DNA from: Verrucomicrobiota bacterium
Lineage (GTDB): Bacteria > Verrucomicrobiota > Verrucomicrobiia > Limisphaerales > SIBE01
Length of the DNA: 53,978 bases
Direction of reading: 5' to 3'
Assembly: GCA_027623095.1 (NCBI GenBank)
Contig: JAQBVM010000004.1
Location: 1 to 53,978 of the forward strand
Position numbers and translations under genes: made by a program. This document shows, one piece after another, positions 1-7,614 of this stretch. The notes beneath the pieces were generated by a model. The model did no database searches. It worked only from the letters and a program-made list of their open reading frames with translations, and was not told the DNA's origin. Within the stretch, counting starts at the first letter, position 1; the number at the start of each line of letters is the position of its first letter.

Positions 1-1
1 G

Positions 2-751
2 GCGGCAAACTATGGGGGCGGCAGCATAACGGTTCTGCCGATTCTTGAAACAGGCCATTTGGGGGATTCCACCGCGTTTATCCAACACGAAGGATCGAGC
101 ATTGATTCTCGGCGCCAGGGAGGGCCGCACGCGCACGGCATCTACTTGGATGCGGCGAACCGATTTGTTTTCGTGCCGGATCTTGGACTGGATAAGGTGC
201 TCGTTTATCGATTCGATTCGGAAAAGGGATCGCTTATCCCAAATGATCCTCCATTTGCGTCTGTAAAGCCTGGAGCCGGTCCGCGCCACTTTGCGTTTCA
301 CCCCGATGGGCGCCACGCATATGTGATTAATGAGATGCAATGTTCTATCACTGCTTTTTCATACGATCAGGAAAATGGAGTGCTTAAGGAGTCTCAGACC
401 TTGTCCACGCTTCCGGGCAAATTGGAGAATGGATTTAGCACAGCGGAGATCGAAGTGCATCCGACGGGCAAATACCTGTACGGGTCCAATCGGGGGCATC
501 ACAGCATTGTTGTGTGTTCGATCAACTCGGATACGGGCAGGTTGAAAGTAGTGGAGCACGAATCGACTCTGGGCAAGACACCGCGCAGCTTTGGAATTGA
601 TCCGACGGGGAAGTTTCTTTTGGCGGCGAATCAGGACTCAGACAGTATAGCGGTGTTCCGGATCGATTTGAAAACCGGGAAACTTGAACCAACTGGACAG
701 ACCGTCGAAGTTCCGAAGCCGGTGTGTGTGAAGTTCTTAAGGGTGCATTAA
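2..751 (+). CDS. Lactonase-family beta-propeller protein (6-phosphogluconolactonase/3-carboxymuconate cyclase-like), 5' end cut off
   Basis: The frame is open from the first bases of the window, so the N-terminus is missing; the ORF track's TTG start at 59 is only an internal codon. The visible 249 residues carry hallmarks of the 7-bladed propeller lactonase family (PF10282). 'YGGGSITVLPI' opens a blade, followed by 'PHAHGIYLDAANRFVFVPDLGLDKV', 'GAGPRHFAFHPDGRHAYVINE', and 'PRSFGIDPTGKFLLAANQDSDSIAVF' near the end. Family members hydrolyse 6-phosphogluconolactone or related lactones, but many Verrucomicrobia and Planctomycetes carry several secreted copies of unknown substrate. The cut start means a signal peptide cannot be judged. 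The gene runs co-directionally into the Tat-exported oxidoreductase 72 bp downstream, which suggests a sugar-oxidation context, by inference only. The family call is firm; the substrate is not known. Confidence 0.85.
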   Translation, partial: AANYGGGSITVLPILETGHLGDSTAFIQHEGSSIDSRRQGGPHAHGIYLDAANRFVFVPDLGLDKVLVYRFDSEKGSLIPNDPPFASVKPGAGPRHFAFHPDGRHAYVINEMQCSITAFSYDQENGVLKESQTLSTLPGKLENGFSTAEIEVHPTGKYLYGSNRGHHSIVVCSINSDTGRLKVVEHESTLGKTPRSFGIDPTGKFLLAANQDSDSIAVFRIDLKTGKLEPTGQTVEVPKPVCVKFLRVH

Positions 752-822
752 CTGCGGTGGGCTTTCTCCGGACGAGTTAACTCGATAAGATGATTCACGA
801 AAGCAACCTCGAATTGAAAACC

Positions 823-2118
823 ATGAAGACAAAACTCAATCGCCGCGCGTTCTTAAAGTGCGCTTCATTCACAGCGGCTGCTGGTTGGGGAATTAACTTT
901 CCTTCATTTGCGGGCTCTATTTCGCCAAACGAGAAACTGAATATCGGAATGATTGGCGTTGCCGGAAGAGCGGCTGAAGATCTTCAAGGGGTCAGCAGCG
1001 AAAATATTGTCGCGATTTGTGATGTCGATAGCGGAAAACTCATGGTTGCCGCGCAAAAACATCCAAAAGCCGCGACTTACAATGATTTTCGCGGAATGAT
1101 CGAGCGCAACGATCTCGATGCCATTGTGATCGGAACGCCGGATCACACGCACGCAGTCGCTGCCGCGGCAGCTTTGAAGAGCGGCCGCCATGTCTATTGC
1201 GAAAAACCCCTGACGCGGACCGTTTCGGAGGCTCGAATCGTTACGGAGCTTGCGCGTGAGCATAAAAGGGTGACGCAGATCGGAACACAGATTCACGCCG
1301 GAAACAATTACAGACGAACTGTGGAACTAGTGCAGTCCGGAGTCGTTGGGCAAATCCGCGAGGTCCATGTTTGGGTGGCGGCCACTTATGGAGGCGCTGA
1401 CGCTCCCAGCGAGCGCCCGGCCGTTCCGGCCGCCTTGAATTGGGACCTTTGGCTTGGTCCGGTTCCTTACCTCCCGTACAGCCCCGAGTATGCACCGTTC
1501 AATTGGAGAAATTGGTGGGCTTTCGGAGGAGGCGCGCTCGCGGACTTCGGCTGCCATTATATGGATCTTCCCCATTGGGCTCTGGGATTGAGCCATCCGA
1601 ATAGTGTCGAAGTCGTGGACGGACCTGCGGTTCATGCGGATTCGCCGCCGCCGTGGCTCATCGTCAAATACGAGCACCCGGCGCGGGGGGCGAATCCGCC
1701 CGTGACGCTTACTTGGTATCACGGCGGAAAAAGCCCCGCTTTGGACCTGCCTCCAGAAGAGGCTGCGAAGTGGAGAAGCGGGGTTCTATTTGTGGGCGAG
1801 AAGGGGCAAATTCTTGCGGATTACGGCCGCAATCGGTTGCTACCGGAACGTGATTTTGAAGGTTTCAAGCGGCCTAATCCGTTCATTCCGAATTCCATTG
1901 GGCACCATCTGGAGTGGATTCAATCGTGCAAGACGGGCGGTCCGACAACGTGTGCTTTTGAATACTCCGGTCCTTTAACGGAGGCCGCTTTACTGGGCAA
2001 CGTTGCCTATCGGGCGGGTTGCAAACTGGATTGGGATCACGAAGCACTAAAGGCGAAGAATTGCACGCGGGCGGACGAGTTCATTCAACATCACTATCGA
2101 AGCGGTTGGTCGCTATAG
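823..2118 (+). CDS. Tat-exported Gfo/Idh/MocA-family oxidoreductase
   Basis: NAD(P)-dependent sugar or inositol dehydrogenase-like protein of 431 residues. I chose the ATG at 823 rather than the track's 790 because it puts the twin-arginine motif 'NRRAFLKCASF' right at the N-terminus, followed by a hydrophobic stretch and 'SFAGS', as expected of an exported, cofactor-loaded protein. The Rossmann fold begins at 'LNIGMIGVAGRAAEDL'; 'VIGTPDHTHAVAAAAAL' and 'GRHVYCEKPLTRTVSEA' contain the family's EKP motif with the catalytic-region lysine. The C-terminal half ('WWAFGGGALADFGCHYMDLPHWAL') is the alpha/beta substrate domain typical of the large Verrucomicrobia/Planctomycetes expansion of this family. 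Substrate is not deducible. The downstream side is a decayed region, so no operon partner follows. Confidence 0.9.
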   Translation: MKTKLNRRAFLKCASFTAAAGWGINFPSFAGSISPNEKLNIGMIGVAGRAAEDLQGVSSENIVAICDVDSGKLMVAAQKHPKAATYNDFRGMIERNDLDAIVIGTPDHTHAVAAAAALKSGRHVYCEKPLTRTVSEARIVTELAREHKRVTQIGTQIHAGNNYRRTVELVQSGVVGQIREVHVWVAATYGGADAPSERPAVPAALNWDLWLGPVPYLPYSPEYAPFNWRNWWAFGGGALADFGCHYMDLPHWALGLSHPNSVEVVDGPAVHADSPPPWLIVKYEHPARGANPPVTLTWYHGGKSPALDLPPEEAAKWRSGVLFVGEKGQILADYGRNRLLPERDFEGFKRPNPFIPNSIGHHLEWIQSCKTGGPTTCAFEYSGPLTEAALLGNVAYRAGCKLDWDHEALKAKNCTRADEFIQHHYRSGWSL

Positions 2119-2162
2119 AATGTCGAGCATCGTTTCAGGGAAAGACTTGTGCGACGGCGAGG

Positions 2163-2433
2163 TCAATGTTTCCCGCCCCGCTTGCCGAGTTCCTCCAGTG
2201 TATGTCGGCAATGCGTTTCTGTATCGCCGGCATCGAGATTCGCCCGCACTTCCAAGCTACTGCCTTTTGGAATCACCGACGTCTGGTTGAACGGCAGCAG
2301 GTTTCGAAGGTTGCGTCCAGCGTCGCTGGCGCAAATTGTAAATCGTCTTGTGAAAAGCTTCTGCTTCAATGTTGTCCTCGTCGAAAGTCAGTTCCAGCAT
2401 GTGCAGGACGTCGAGCGCGTGAGAATGACCTCC
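2163..2433 (-). pseudogene. Unrecognised frameshifted gene fragment
   Basis: Two overlapping minus-strand frames here look protein-like but are broken. The first runs in the same frame as the TIR fragment just past its stop codon and reads 'HALDVLHMLELTFDEDNIEA' before ending at 2257. The second is the track ORF 2163..2369, ending 'RANLDAGDTETHCRHTLEEL' and GKRGGKH. The switch of plausible coding from one frame to the other around 2320-2370 suggests a frameshifted remnant of one gene. I do not recognise a family. It belongs to the run of broken minus-strand fragments between the oxidoreductase and the cytochrome gene. Confidence 0.35.
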
Positions 2434-2550
2434 TTAATCAATAAAAACGCATGATTCCCCGAGTTCTTTCACAAGATTGCGGTAAAGCGCTCCGGCTACG
2501 TCTCGGGTATCGGCGTTGCGGTAATCAATGAATAGCCTGGTTTCTACCAT
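2434..2550 (-). pseudogene. N-terminal fragment of a TIR-domain protein
   Basis: A 38-residue reading frame from the ATG at 2550 to a TAA at 2434 reads 'LFIDYRNADTRDVAGALYRN' then LVKELGESCVFID. This matches the opening strand and helix of bacterial TIR domains, where the usual form is roughly IFISYRRxDtxdvaGRlYdrLvxxFGxxxVFxD. The frame stops just where the BB-loop region of a TIR domain should begin, so only the first third of a domain survives. It is below the ORF-track length cut. It lies next to a restriction-enzyme fragment, so this may be the wreck of a defence locus. The call rests on motif reading over a short stretch. Confidence 0.5.
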
Positions 2551-2791
2551 TCGTGAATGGACCAATATTGATCCTCACGCAACATGCTCGCAATCTGCAA
2601 TTGTTGGTCGGCCACGGTGCGGATTGGTTAGGCGCGACGGCGTCGCTGTCGAGGTCGCCGGAATCTACGAGGAACAGGACGCGCTTTGCGCCGCCGTATT
2701 TCACGAGGCGATAGACGAAATAAACGGCGGTGAATGACTTGCCCGAGCCGGTGGCCATCTGGATCGGAGGATGCGCGATGTCTCGGATCCC
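2525..2791 (-). pseudogene. Fragment of a type I restriction enzyme R subunit (HsdR, helicase motif I region)
   Basis: The minus frame reads 'HPPIQMATGSGKSFTAVYFV' and then YRLVKYGGAKRVLFLVDS. This is the Walker A (ATGSGKS) and motif Ia neighbourhood of the DEAD-like helicase in EcoEI-type HsdR proteins, where it usually reads ALIQMATGSGKTFTAV...GAKRVLFLVDRxNLG. After 'LVDS' (near position 2660) the family resemblance ends abruptly, and upstream of 'GIRD' it is also lost. So roughly 45 codons of a protein of about 800-1000 residues remain. No HsdM or HsdS pieces were seen nearby. This is a decayed remnant rather than a gene. Confidence 0.6.
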
Positions 2792-2798
2792 GCTGGCA

Positions 2799-2979
2799 TC
2801 ATCTTATGGCCAGGGCTTTAATGCGCGAAGCCTGCGTCGTTGATTCCGTGTTGAACAATTCGGCCGCTCCGCCCGCGCCCGACACCTTGCCTCCCGCCTG
2901 CTTCAACGCCGCGATGATGTTCTCCCGTTCCGCGCTTTTAGGTTCGTCTCGCGTGAGCAAAGTCGCGGCAGGTTGCAAA
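2799..2979 (-). pseudogene. C-terminal fragment of a sigma-54-dependent regulator (Fis-type HTH)
   Basis: Reading the minus strand from 2979 to the TGA at 2799 gives 'ERENIIAALKQAGGKVSGAG' followed by GAAELFNTESTTQASRIKALAIR. This is the Fis-type helix-turn-helix that closes NtrC/FhlA-like enhancer-binding proteins (usual form: ENIxxALexaGgkVSGpgGAAExLGlkpTTLxSRmkaLGI). The receiver/GAF and AAA+ domains are absent, because the next gene upstream on this strand, the cytochrome, ends at 2980. The recognition-helix region is already mutated (LFNTEST in place of LLGIKPT), consistent with decay. No start codon or promoter is apparent. Confidence 0.6.
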
Positions 2980-3420
2980 CTAGTCCTTCTTCTTATGCTT
3001 ATCGTGGCATGCCTTGCACGACTTGCTCATCTCACCGAACGCTTTCTTGGCGGCTGCAATGTCCTTTGCATCGATTGCCTTCAGCACGGCTTCGCTGCCA
3101 TCGCGCAGGGTCTTGGACGCGGCGTCAGCCCAAACAGTGTCCGGGCAGCGGCCATCCTCCATGAGAGTGTAACTTCCCTCGTTTAACAGCGCGGCGTGGA
3201 CGGCAAGTTCGTGCCACGCTTCATCCGTGGCGGGGCCTGCGTCCAAACCCTTTTTAAGATCGGTGCTGTGAGGCTTAATCAGGCCCGCCATAAAATGTTC
3301 GGTCTTCATCAGGCGTGATTTGCCCTTTTTCACCTGAGCCGTCGCTGTTCCGATAGTGGCCAATGCGAGGAGAGAAACGCATGCGCACGCGCATGCCCGT
3401 AGAAGGAACGATTTTTTCAT
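2980..3420 (-). CDS. Periplasmic c-type cytochrome, class II-like (single C-terminal CXXCH)
   Basis: A 146-residue protein starting at the ATG at 3420. The track start at 3507 adds 29 residues upstream of an obvious signal peptide (MKKSFLLRACACACVSLLALATIGTATAQ), so I reject it. The single haem-binding motif 'CKACH' sits at the extreme C-terminus after a run of predicted helices ('LKAIDAKDIAAAKKAFGEMS'). That is the layout of four-helix-bundle cytochrome c' and related soluble cytochromes. It is probably a periplasmic electron carrier or a ligand-binding haem protein. No partner oxidase or reductase lies next to it. The gene ends directly against the regulator remnant at 2979. Confidence 0.8.
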   Translation of the reverse strand: MKKSFLLRACACACVSLLALATIGTATAQVKKGKSRLMKTEHFMAGLIKPHSTDLKKGLDAGPATDEAWHELAVHAALLNEGSYTLMEDGRCPDTVWADAASKTLRDGSEAVLKAIDAKDIAAAKKAFGEMSKSCKACHDKHKKKD

Positions 3421-3635
3421 AGAAGTTAATGAACGTGTATTATTTCGGGTAACTTTTGACACGGGTCGATTAGACAGTATTCCCAAGACTGTCGATATTT
3501 TTTTCAAGATTTCCAGGGTATTGCGGAATAGAGAACTCTCCTCTTTGCACCATTTGGGGTCACAAAGGTGATTGCTCTGAGCACAGACAAGTTGTCAAGG
3601 TTAGGACACCTTTTCAATTGCTGGCGACCCGCTGC

Positions 3636-5336
3636 CTATTCCTTGCCCTTGCCGTAGATCTCGAACCATTTGCCTTCGGACTCGGCGTCGCTGATCAGGA
3701 GGATTTCTTCGTTTTGCTCAAGTTTGCGGCTCGGATCGGGATTGATCTGGAGATTGCCGTTCTCCTGGACCGCGATAACTGTGCATCCCGTTTTCTTCCT
3801 CACCCCGGACTCGATCAACGACTTGCCGGCCAGCTCGTCGGGCAGATTTACCTTAAAGATGTTCAGGCCCTCGGCAATCATCAGGATGTCGCTGCGTTTG
3901 AGACAATTGAAGAAGATGTTGGCGCCCATTGACGCGTAGGACATCACGAAGTCAGCACCGGCGCGGTGCAGAGTGGAGACATTGCGATCGCGAACTGAAC
4001 GGCTGATGATCTGGATGTCCTGGCGCAGTTTCCGGCAGAAGATGGTGAGGTAAACGTTCATGTCATCATCGTTCGGGGTAATAATGACGGAGGGAGCGTC
4101 CCTGATCCCGGCCTTTTCCAGCACATCGATGTCGCTGGCGTCGCCGATGACGGCGCGCTCGTCGAAGCGGTGGACGCGTTCGGAGATTTTATCCACAATA
4201 CGGAAGTCGATCTTGCGTTGCAGCAGCGCGTCGCCGGTGGCCCGTCCCACGCGGCCGCCACCGATGATGACCACGGGATTTTGGTTGATGTGATAGATGC
4301 AGAAGAGTTCGTCGTAGGCGCGGAACTGTTCGGCGGAACCGGCCATCACGAGCACGGTGTTTCCGGTGATCGATGTATCCGGGCCGGCCGTCTTGAACTG
4401 GCCGCGTTCCCAGACGCCGATGACGGACACACCGGCCATCGTGCGCACGGCTGCTTGCGCCAGCGTCTTGCCGACCAGTGGCGTGCCGGAGGCGGTGGCC
4501 TCGGCGATGAGCAACTTGTCGAAATGCCCGATCACATGAGCCACCGCGTCGCCACCCGACGTGCGTCGGGCCAGTGCCTGGCCCATCAGGTCGCCGAGTT
4601 TGAACACCCGGGTGCTGCCGGCGAGTTGAAGGATGTCCACCGCCTGATCGGTGCTGGCTGTTGTGAGAATGGAGACGTGCTTGGATTCCTCACGGATGGT
4701 AAAGGCGATGTTGGTGTTGCCAACGTCCGATCCGGTGGCAACCACCATGGCGGCGCGGGCCAGCCGGATACGCTGATAGGTTTCCGGCAGGTCTGGGTCG
4801 CCCACCATGACGTTGATGCCATCGTCGTGGAGCTTGAGGGCGGATTCGGGATCACGCACGAGCAGCACGTAAGGGTAGCCAAACTGGTTCAACTTGCGGA
4901 TCAAGGCCGCCGTCACCGCATCGTAATTGGTGAGAATCACGTGGCCGTTCGTGTCCGGTGGGAGTTCCCTGGGCGCCCGCGCGCGGGCTTGTGCCGCCAC
5001 CCACGGCGCGTAGAAAAACTCGATCAACGTAAACGGCATCAGCATCAGCAAAAAGACCATCCCCGACAGCAGCACCACGGTCGAGAACAGGCGTCCGGTG
5101 TCGGTGTGGAAGATGATGTCGCCAAACCCGAGCGTGGACATGACCGTGAGCGTCCAATAGAAACCGGTGAACCACGTGTGATTCTGTCCCTCCCACTTCA
5201 TGATGACGTGGAAGAGCACGCTGTAGGTGCAGATCATGCCCACCAGGATCAGGAGAAAGCGGACGAGCAGCTTTAAGTTGCGACGGCTGGATCCCCCTTC
5301 GAGAAAGGCGGCGACTTGTGAGGTGAGAAACTTCAT
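3636..5336 (-). CDS. Potassium channel protein with tandem RCK (TrkA-N/TrkA-C) domains
   Basis: A 566-residue inner-membrane ion channel. The N-terminus has two membrane helices ('LLVRFLLILVGMICTYSVLF' and a second around 'STVVLLSGMVFLLMLM') flanking a pore loop with the selectivity-filter-like 'STLGFGDI', equivalent to TVGYGD. Two cytoplasmic RCK units follow. The first TrkA-N reads 'HVILTNYDAVTAALIRKL' and lacks the glycine-rich nucleotide loop. The second ('VVIIGGGRVGRATGDALL') keeps it, and the C-terminus is a TrkA-C domain ('NLPDELAGKSLIESGVRKK'). Two covalently linked RCKs per subunit imply a tetramer carrying a full eight-RCK gating ring, as known for GsuK-type channels. The gene stands alone, with GC-rich codon use that opens long false antisense ORFs. 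Confidence 0.9.
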   Translation of the reverse strand: MKFLTSQVAAFLEGGSSRRNLKLLVRFLLILVGMICTYSVLFHVIMKWEGQNHTWFTGFYWTLTVMSTLGFGDIIFHTDTGRLFSTVVLLSGMVFLLMLMPFTLIEFFYAPWVAAQARARAPRELPPDTNGHVILTNYDAVTAALIRKLNQFGYPYVLLVRDPESALKLHDDGINVMVGDPDLPETYQRIRLARAAMVVATGSDVGNTNIAFTIREESKHVSILTTASTDQAVDILQLAGSTRVFKLGDLMGQALARRTSGGDAVAHVIGHFDKLLIAEATASGTPLVGKTLAQAAVRTMAGVSVIGVWERGQFKTAGPDTSITGNTVLVMAGSAEQFRAYDELFCIYHINQNPVVIIGGGRVGRATGDALLQRKIDFRIVDKISERVHRFDERAVIGDASDIDVLEKAGIRDAPSVIITPNDDDMNVYLTIFCRKLRQDIQIISRSVRDRNVSTLHRAGADFVMSYASMGANIFFNCLKRSDILMIAEGLNIFKVNLPDELAGKSLIESGVRKKTGCTVIAVQENGNLQINPDPSRKLEQNEEILLISDAESEGKWFEIYGKGKE

Positions 5337-5791
5337 GTGCTCGACGATGGAGTGGGCGAAGTATCCCCGGCAATCGCCTGGGAATCAACCATGGAACTCG
5401 CTGCCATGCTGGGTCCGCACGGCGTAATTGGTGACGGATGCCGGGTGGATCCTGACGCAACGATTTGAGGTTCGATTCTGTGGGAAATGTATCCCGCATA
5501 TGACGATTGCGGGAAGCGGATATCAAGACGGCGGCTTCGGCTCATCGACCGGCATGGGGTGCGCCGCGGCGTGACGACCGACCAAGGCATCAAGACTGGA
5601 GGAGAGTTTGACTCAGACATCCTCGAACAAACGGTCGAAATTACCGAAGATGGGGAACTTCGCCTTCTCTCAAACGATTCTGTGCCGGAAGGGCGAAGGG
5701 CCTGACCTAGAACTGGACCTCAAAGAGATTGCGAAGGTTCTTTTGAGTCGCCGAAGGTGAGTTCCAGCATTTTGATTGAATGCATCCACAA
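5337..5791. other. 455-bp intergenic stretch without a recognisable gene
   Basis: This lies upstream of the potassium channel and downstream of the membrane protein, both on the minus strand. The largest ORF is a 72-residue plus-strand frame at 5487-5705 with an acidic tail ('GGEFDSDILEQTVEITEDGE') that matches no family I know. The opposing 95-residue minus ORF at 5333-5620 is rich in Ser, Pro and Arg and looks like a shadow. I see no tRNA, clear promoter or strong terminator. Confidence 0.4.
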
Positions 5792-6664
5792 TCAGGGTTG
5801 ATGCCTACGGGTGTTCGGCTCTTTCGCGCGCGGAATGAATCTCAAATAGACGTAGGTGCCCGTTGATGCGAGCAATCCAAATGCGCCCATACAAAATGTG
5901 AAACCGAGTTTCCCGACAAGATTAAGATCAAGCAACAGGTAACTCCCCAGAGCAAGCCCTCCAAGCGCGCCTACAAATACCCGCCATCGGGAGCGCCACG
6001 GTCCCAGCAAGAGCAGGAGCAGAACCGATCCGGCGTAGAGCGACACGTCCACCAAGATCTTCGCATCGTTCTGGTGCGTCTTTGCGTTCACATAGAGAGC
6101 GCCGAGGATGTGGATCATAGAAAGAGGCTCCAGAACTTTGCTGGCGCGGCGAAGATCGAGGCTTTTCGCTCGCTCCGTGACAAGCATTAAGACGAGGAAT
6201 AAATATCCGTTTGCCGCCAGTGAAAAATTGCGCTGCCGCTCTGGCTCAAGAAACGCGCTCAGAGTCGTGTCCGCGCCGATCATGGCAAACGTAGGACCTT
6301 GGATTGCCATCACATCGAGACAGACAACCAACACCGCAAATGCGATCAATTGAAACGGCAACGCCCATCGGATTCGCCCGCGCCGTTCCGCTTCCAGACC
6401 GGGCGCCGCCAGGATCACCAACGGCAAACACCAAAGCGCTGCCACTTCGGGCTTCCGCCCCAGCCAGTCGAGACACAGGAGAAAACCGAGGTAGCTTAGT
6501 GCAGTCAAGATCGCGGTGGTCCAGGCGAATCCCGTCATTTTGAGCCGAGCCCACGCGAACGCCGAGAGCCCGCACGCAATGCCACTTGAAACTAAGAAGA
6601 TGACAAACCTCAGTCGTGGACGTTCAGTCGAGGGCGAGGCAACGTCTATGAGTTGGAGGTGCAC
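5792..6664 (-). CDS. Polytopic integral membrane protein of unknown function
   Basis: A hydrophobic protein with about eight to nine predicted membrane spans, for example 'FVIFLVSSGIACGLSAFAW', 'WTTAILTALSYLGFLLCL', 'FQLIAFAVLVVCLDVMAI' and 'LYAGSVLLLLLLGPW', ending in a basic tail (RFIPRAKEPNTRRHQP). No family motif is visible. The ORF opens at 6775 (327 residues), but its first 37 residues are soluble and lie antisense to the convincing plus-strand gene at 6653-7036. I therefore favour the GTG at 6664 (290 residues). The start is uncertain. The resemblance to polyprenyltransferase (UbiA)-like hydrophobicity is superficial: I see no DxxxD motif. Confidence 0.65.
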   Translation of the reverse strand: MHLQLIDVASPSTERPRLRFVIFLVSSGIACGLSAFAWARLKMTGFAWTTAILTALSYLGFLLCLDWLGRKPEVAALWCLPLVILAAPGLEAERRGRIRWALPFQLIAFAVLVVCLDVMAIQGPTFAMIGADTTLSAFLEPERQRNFSLAANGYLFLVLMLVTERAKSLDLRRASKVLEPLSMIHILGALYVNAKTHQNDAKILVDVSLYAGSVLLLLLLGPWRSRWRVFVGALGGLALGSYLLLDLNLVGKLGFTFCMGAFGLLASTGTYVYLRFIPRAKEPNTRRHQP

Positions 6665-7036
6665 GGCGAAGACACATTCGTTGAGTTCGACGCGCGCCTT
6701 TTCGAGCTTGGGGATTCCCGGTTCTTGGATTTGTACTCCCGCAAACGGGCGGTCAGTGAGATTCCGGCTCATCACTTATTCCGCATCGGGAAGATCGGCT
6801 CTTCGCTGGAGATTCAGATTCTCAGCGGTGGATGGATTAAAGACTGGGTGAAGGCGCATCCGAAAGACATCGCTCATGTGAGAGCTCCGGATCCTGATGA
6901 ACCGGAGAATCCCGACAAAGGGGAAATTGTGTTGACAGCCGGAACAGAGGCGTTGCAGAAGTTTGTGCTAGCTCATCTAAATGACGAAGGTTTCTTTGAC
7001 GAAAGCGGCGAATTGAGAAAAGTGGAACATCCATGA
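6653..7036 (+). CDS. Small acidic cytoplasmic protein of unknown function
   Basis: A 127-residue frame with convincing protein-like composition: 'EDTFVEFDARLFELGDSRFL', 'IPAHHLFRIGKIGSSLEI', 'DPDEPENPDKGEIVLTA' and 'LQKFVLAHLNDEGFF'. No signal peptide, no membrane segment and no known domain. The start is a TTG without a clear ribosome-binding site. The frame stays open upstream to 6596 with sensible residues ('RGRGNVYELEV'), so the true N-terminus may be longer or frameshifted. Its 5' end overlaps the divergent membrane-protein ORF. It lies 35 bp upstream of the ECF sigma gene in the same direction, so the two may be cotranscribed. Function unknown. Confidence 0.55.
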   Translation: MEVHGEDTFVEFDARLFELGDSRFLDLYSRKRAVSEIPAHHLFRIGKIGSSLEIQILSGGWIKDWVKAHPKDIAHVRAPDPDEPENPDKGEIVLTAGTEALQKFVLAHLNDEGFFDESGELRKVEHP

Positions 7037-7071
7037 CGTTCGCGGGTGAGCGGTGCCCGTAGAGGGCGATC

Positions 7072-7614
7072 ATGAGCAAGCGTGGCGAGGTCACTAAATT
7101 CGCAGCGCGCAGCGCTGAGGAGTTGTTGCCTCTCGTCTATGATGAGCTTCGCAAGCTGGCACGTCATAAGATGGGAGGCGAACTCCAGAATCAAACGTTG
7201 CAGGCGACAGCTCTCGTGCATGAGGCTTACCTTCGCCTTCGTGCGTCGCAGAATCTGGATTGGAAGGATAGGCGCTATTTCTTTGCCGCCGCCGCGGAAG
7301 CGATGCGCCGAATTCTCATCGACAACGCCCGGCGAAAACAGAGCCTGCGGCACGGCGGCGGTCTGGAACGGGTGGATATCCATGAGTGCGAACTCGCCGA
7401 ATCGCTTCCCTCGGAGCAGTTGATCGCGTTGGATGCGGCGCTTGAGCGATTTCAGCGGCTTGACGCGCCGAAGGCTGAACTGGTGAAGCTCAAATTCTTC
7501 GCCGGAATGACCACCTCTGATGCCGCCCGTGTTTTGGGAATCTCGGAACCGACGGCAAAACGGCACTGGACCTTTGGCAGGGCATGGTTGCTTCGTGAAT
7601 TGACAAAGTGTTAG
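7072..7614 (+). CDS. ECF-type RNA polymerase sigma factor (PF07638 subgroup)
   Basis: A 180-residue sigma factor. Region 2 is seen in 'ELLPLVYDELRKLARHKM' and 'LQATALVHEAYLRLRASQNL', with 'DRRYFFAAAAEAMRRILIDN', the signature of the Sigma70_ECF group (PF07638) common in Acidobacteria, Planctomycetes and Verrucomicrobia. Region 4 is the HTH 'FAGMTTSDAARVLGISEPTA' near the C-terminus. In those phyla this class usually sits upstream of a PknB-type kinase gene that is thought to control it. Here no kinase follows; the next gene is a truncated pseudopilin. No anti-sigma factor is visible. The ATG at 7072 starts the conserved region cleanly. Confidence 0.88.
   Translation: MSKRGEVTKFAARSAEELLPLVYDELRKLARHKMGGELQNQTLQATALVHEAYLRLRASQNLDWKDRRYFFAAAAEAMRRILIDNARRKQSLRHGGGLERVDIHECELAESLPSEQLIALDAALERFQRLDAPKAELVKLKFFAGMTTSDAARVLGISEPTAKRHWTFGRAWLLRELTKC

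Noticed and set aside
4170-5276. 368-residue plus-strand ORF
   Set aside because: It is antisense to the potassium channel, is rich in His, Arg and Gly, and has no recognisable motif; it is a shadow of GC-rich codon use in the channel gene.
5487-5705. 72-residue plus ORF in the 455-bp gap
   Set aside because: Acidic C-terminal part looks mildly protein-like, but there is no ribosome-binding site, homology cue or operon context.
5735-5785. Short minus-strand stretch reading 'MLELTF' that recalls the fragment near 2400
   Set aside because: Only about 13 of 15 bases match between the two places; too short to claim a shared element.
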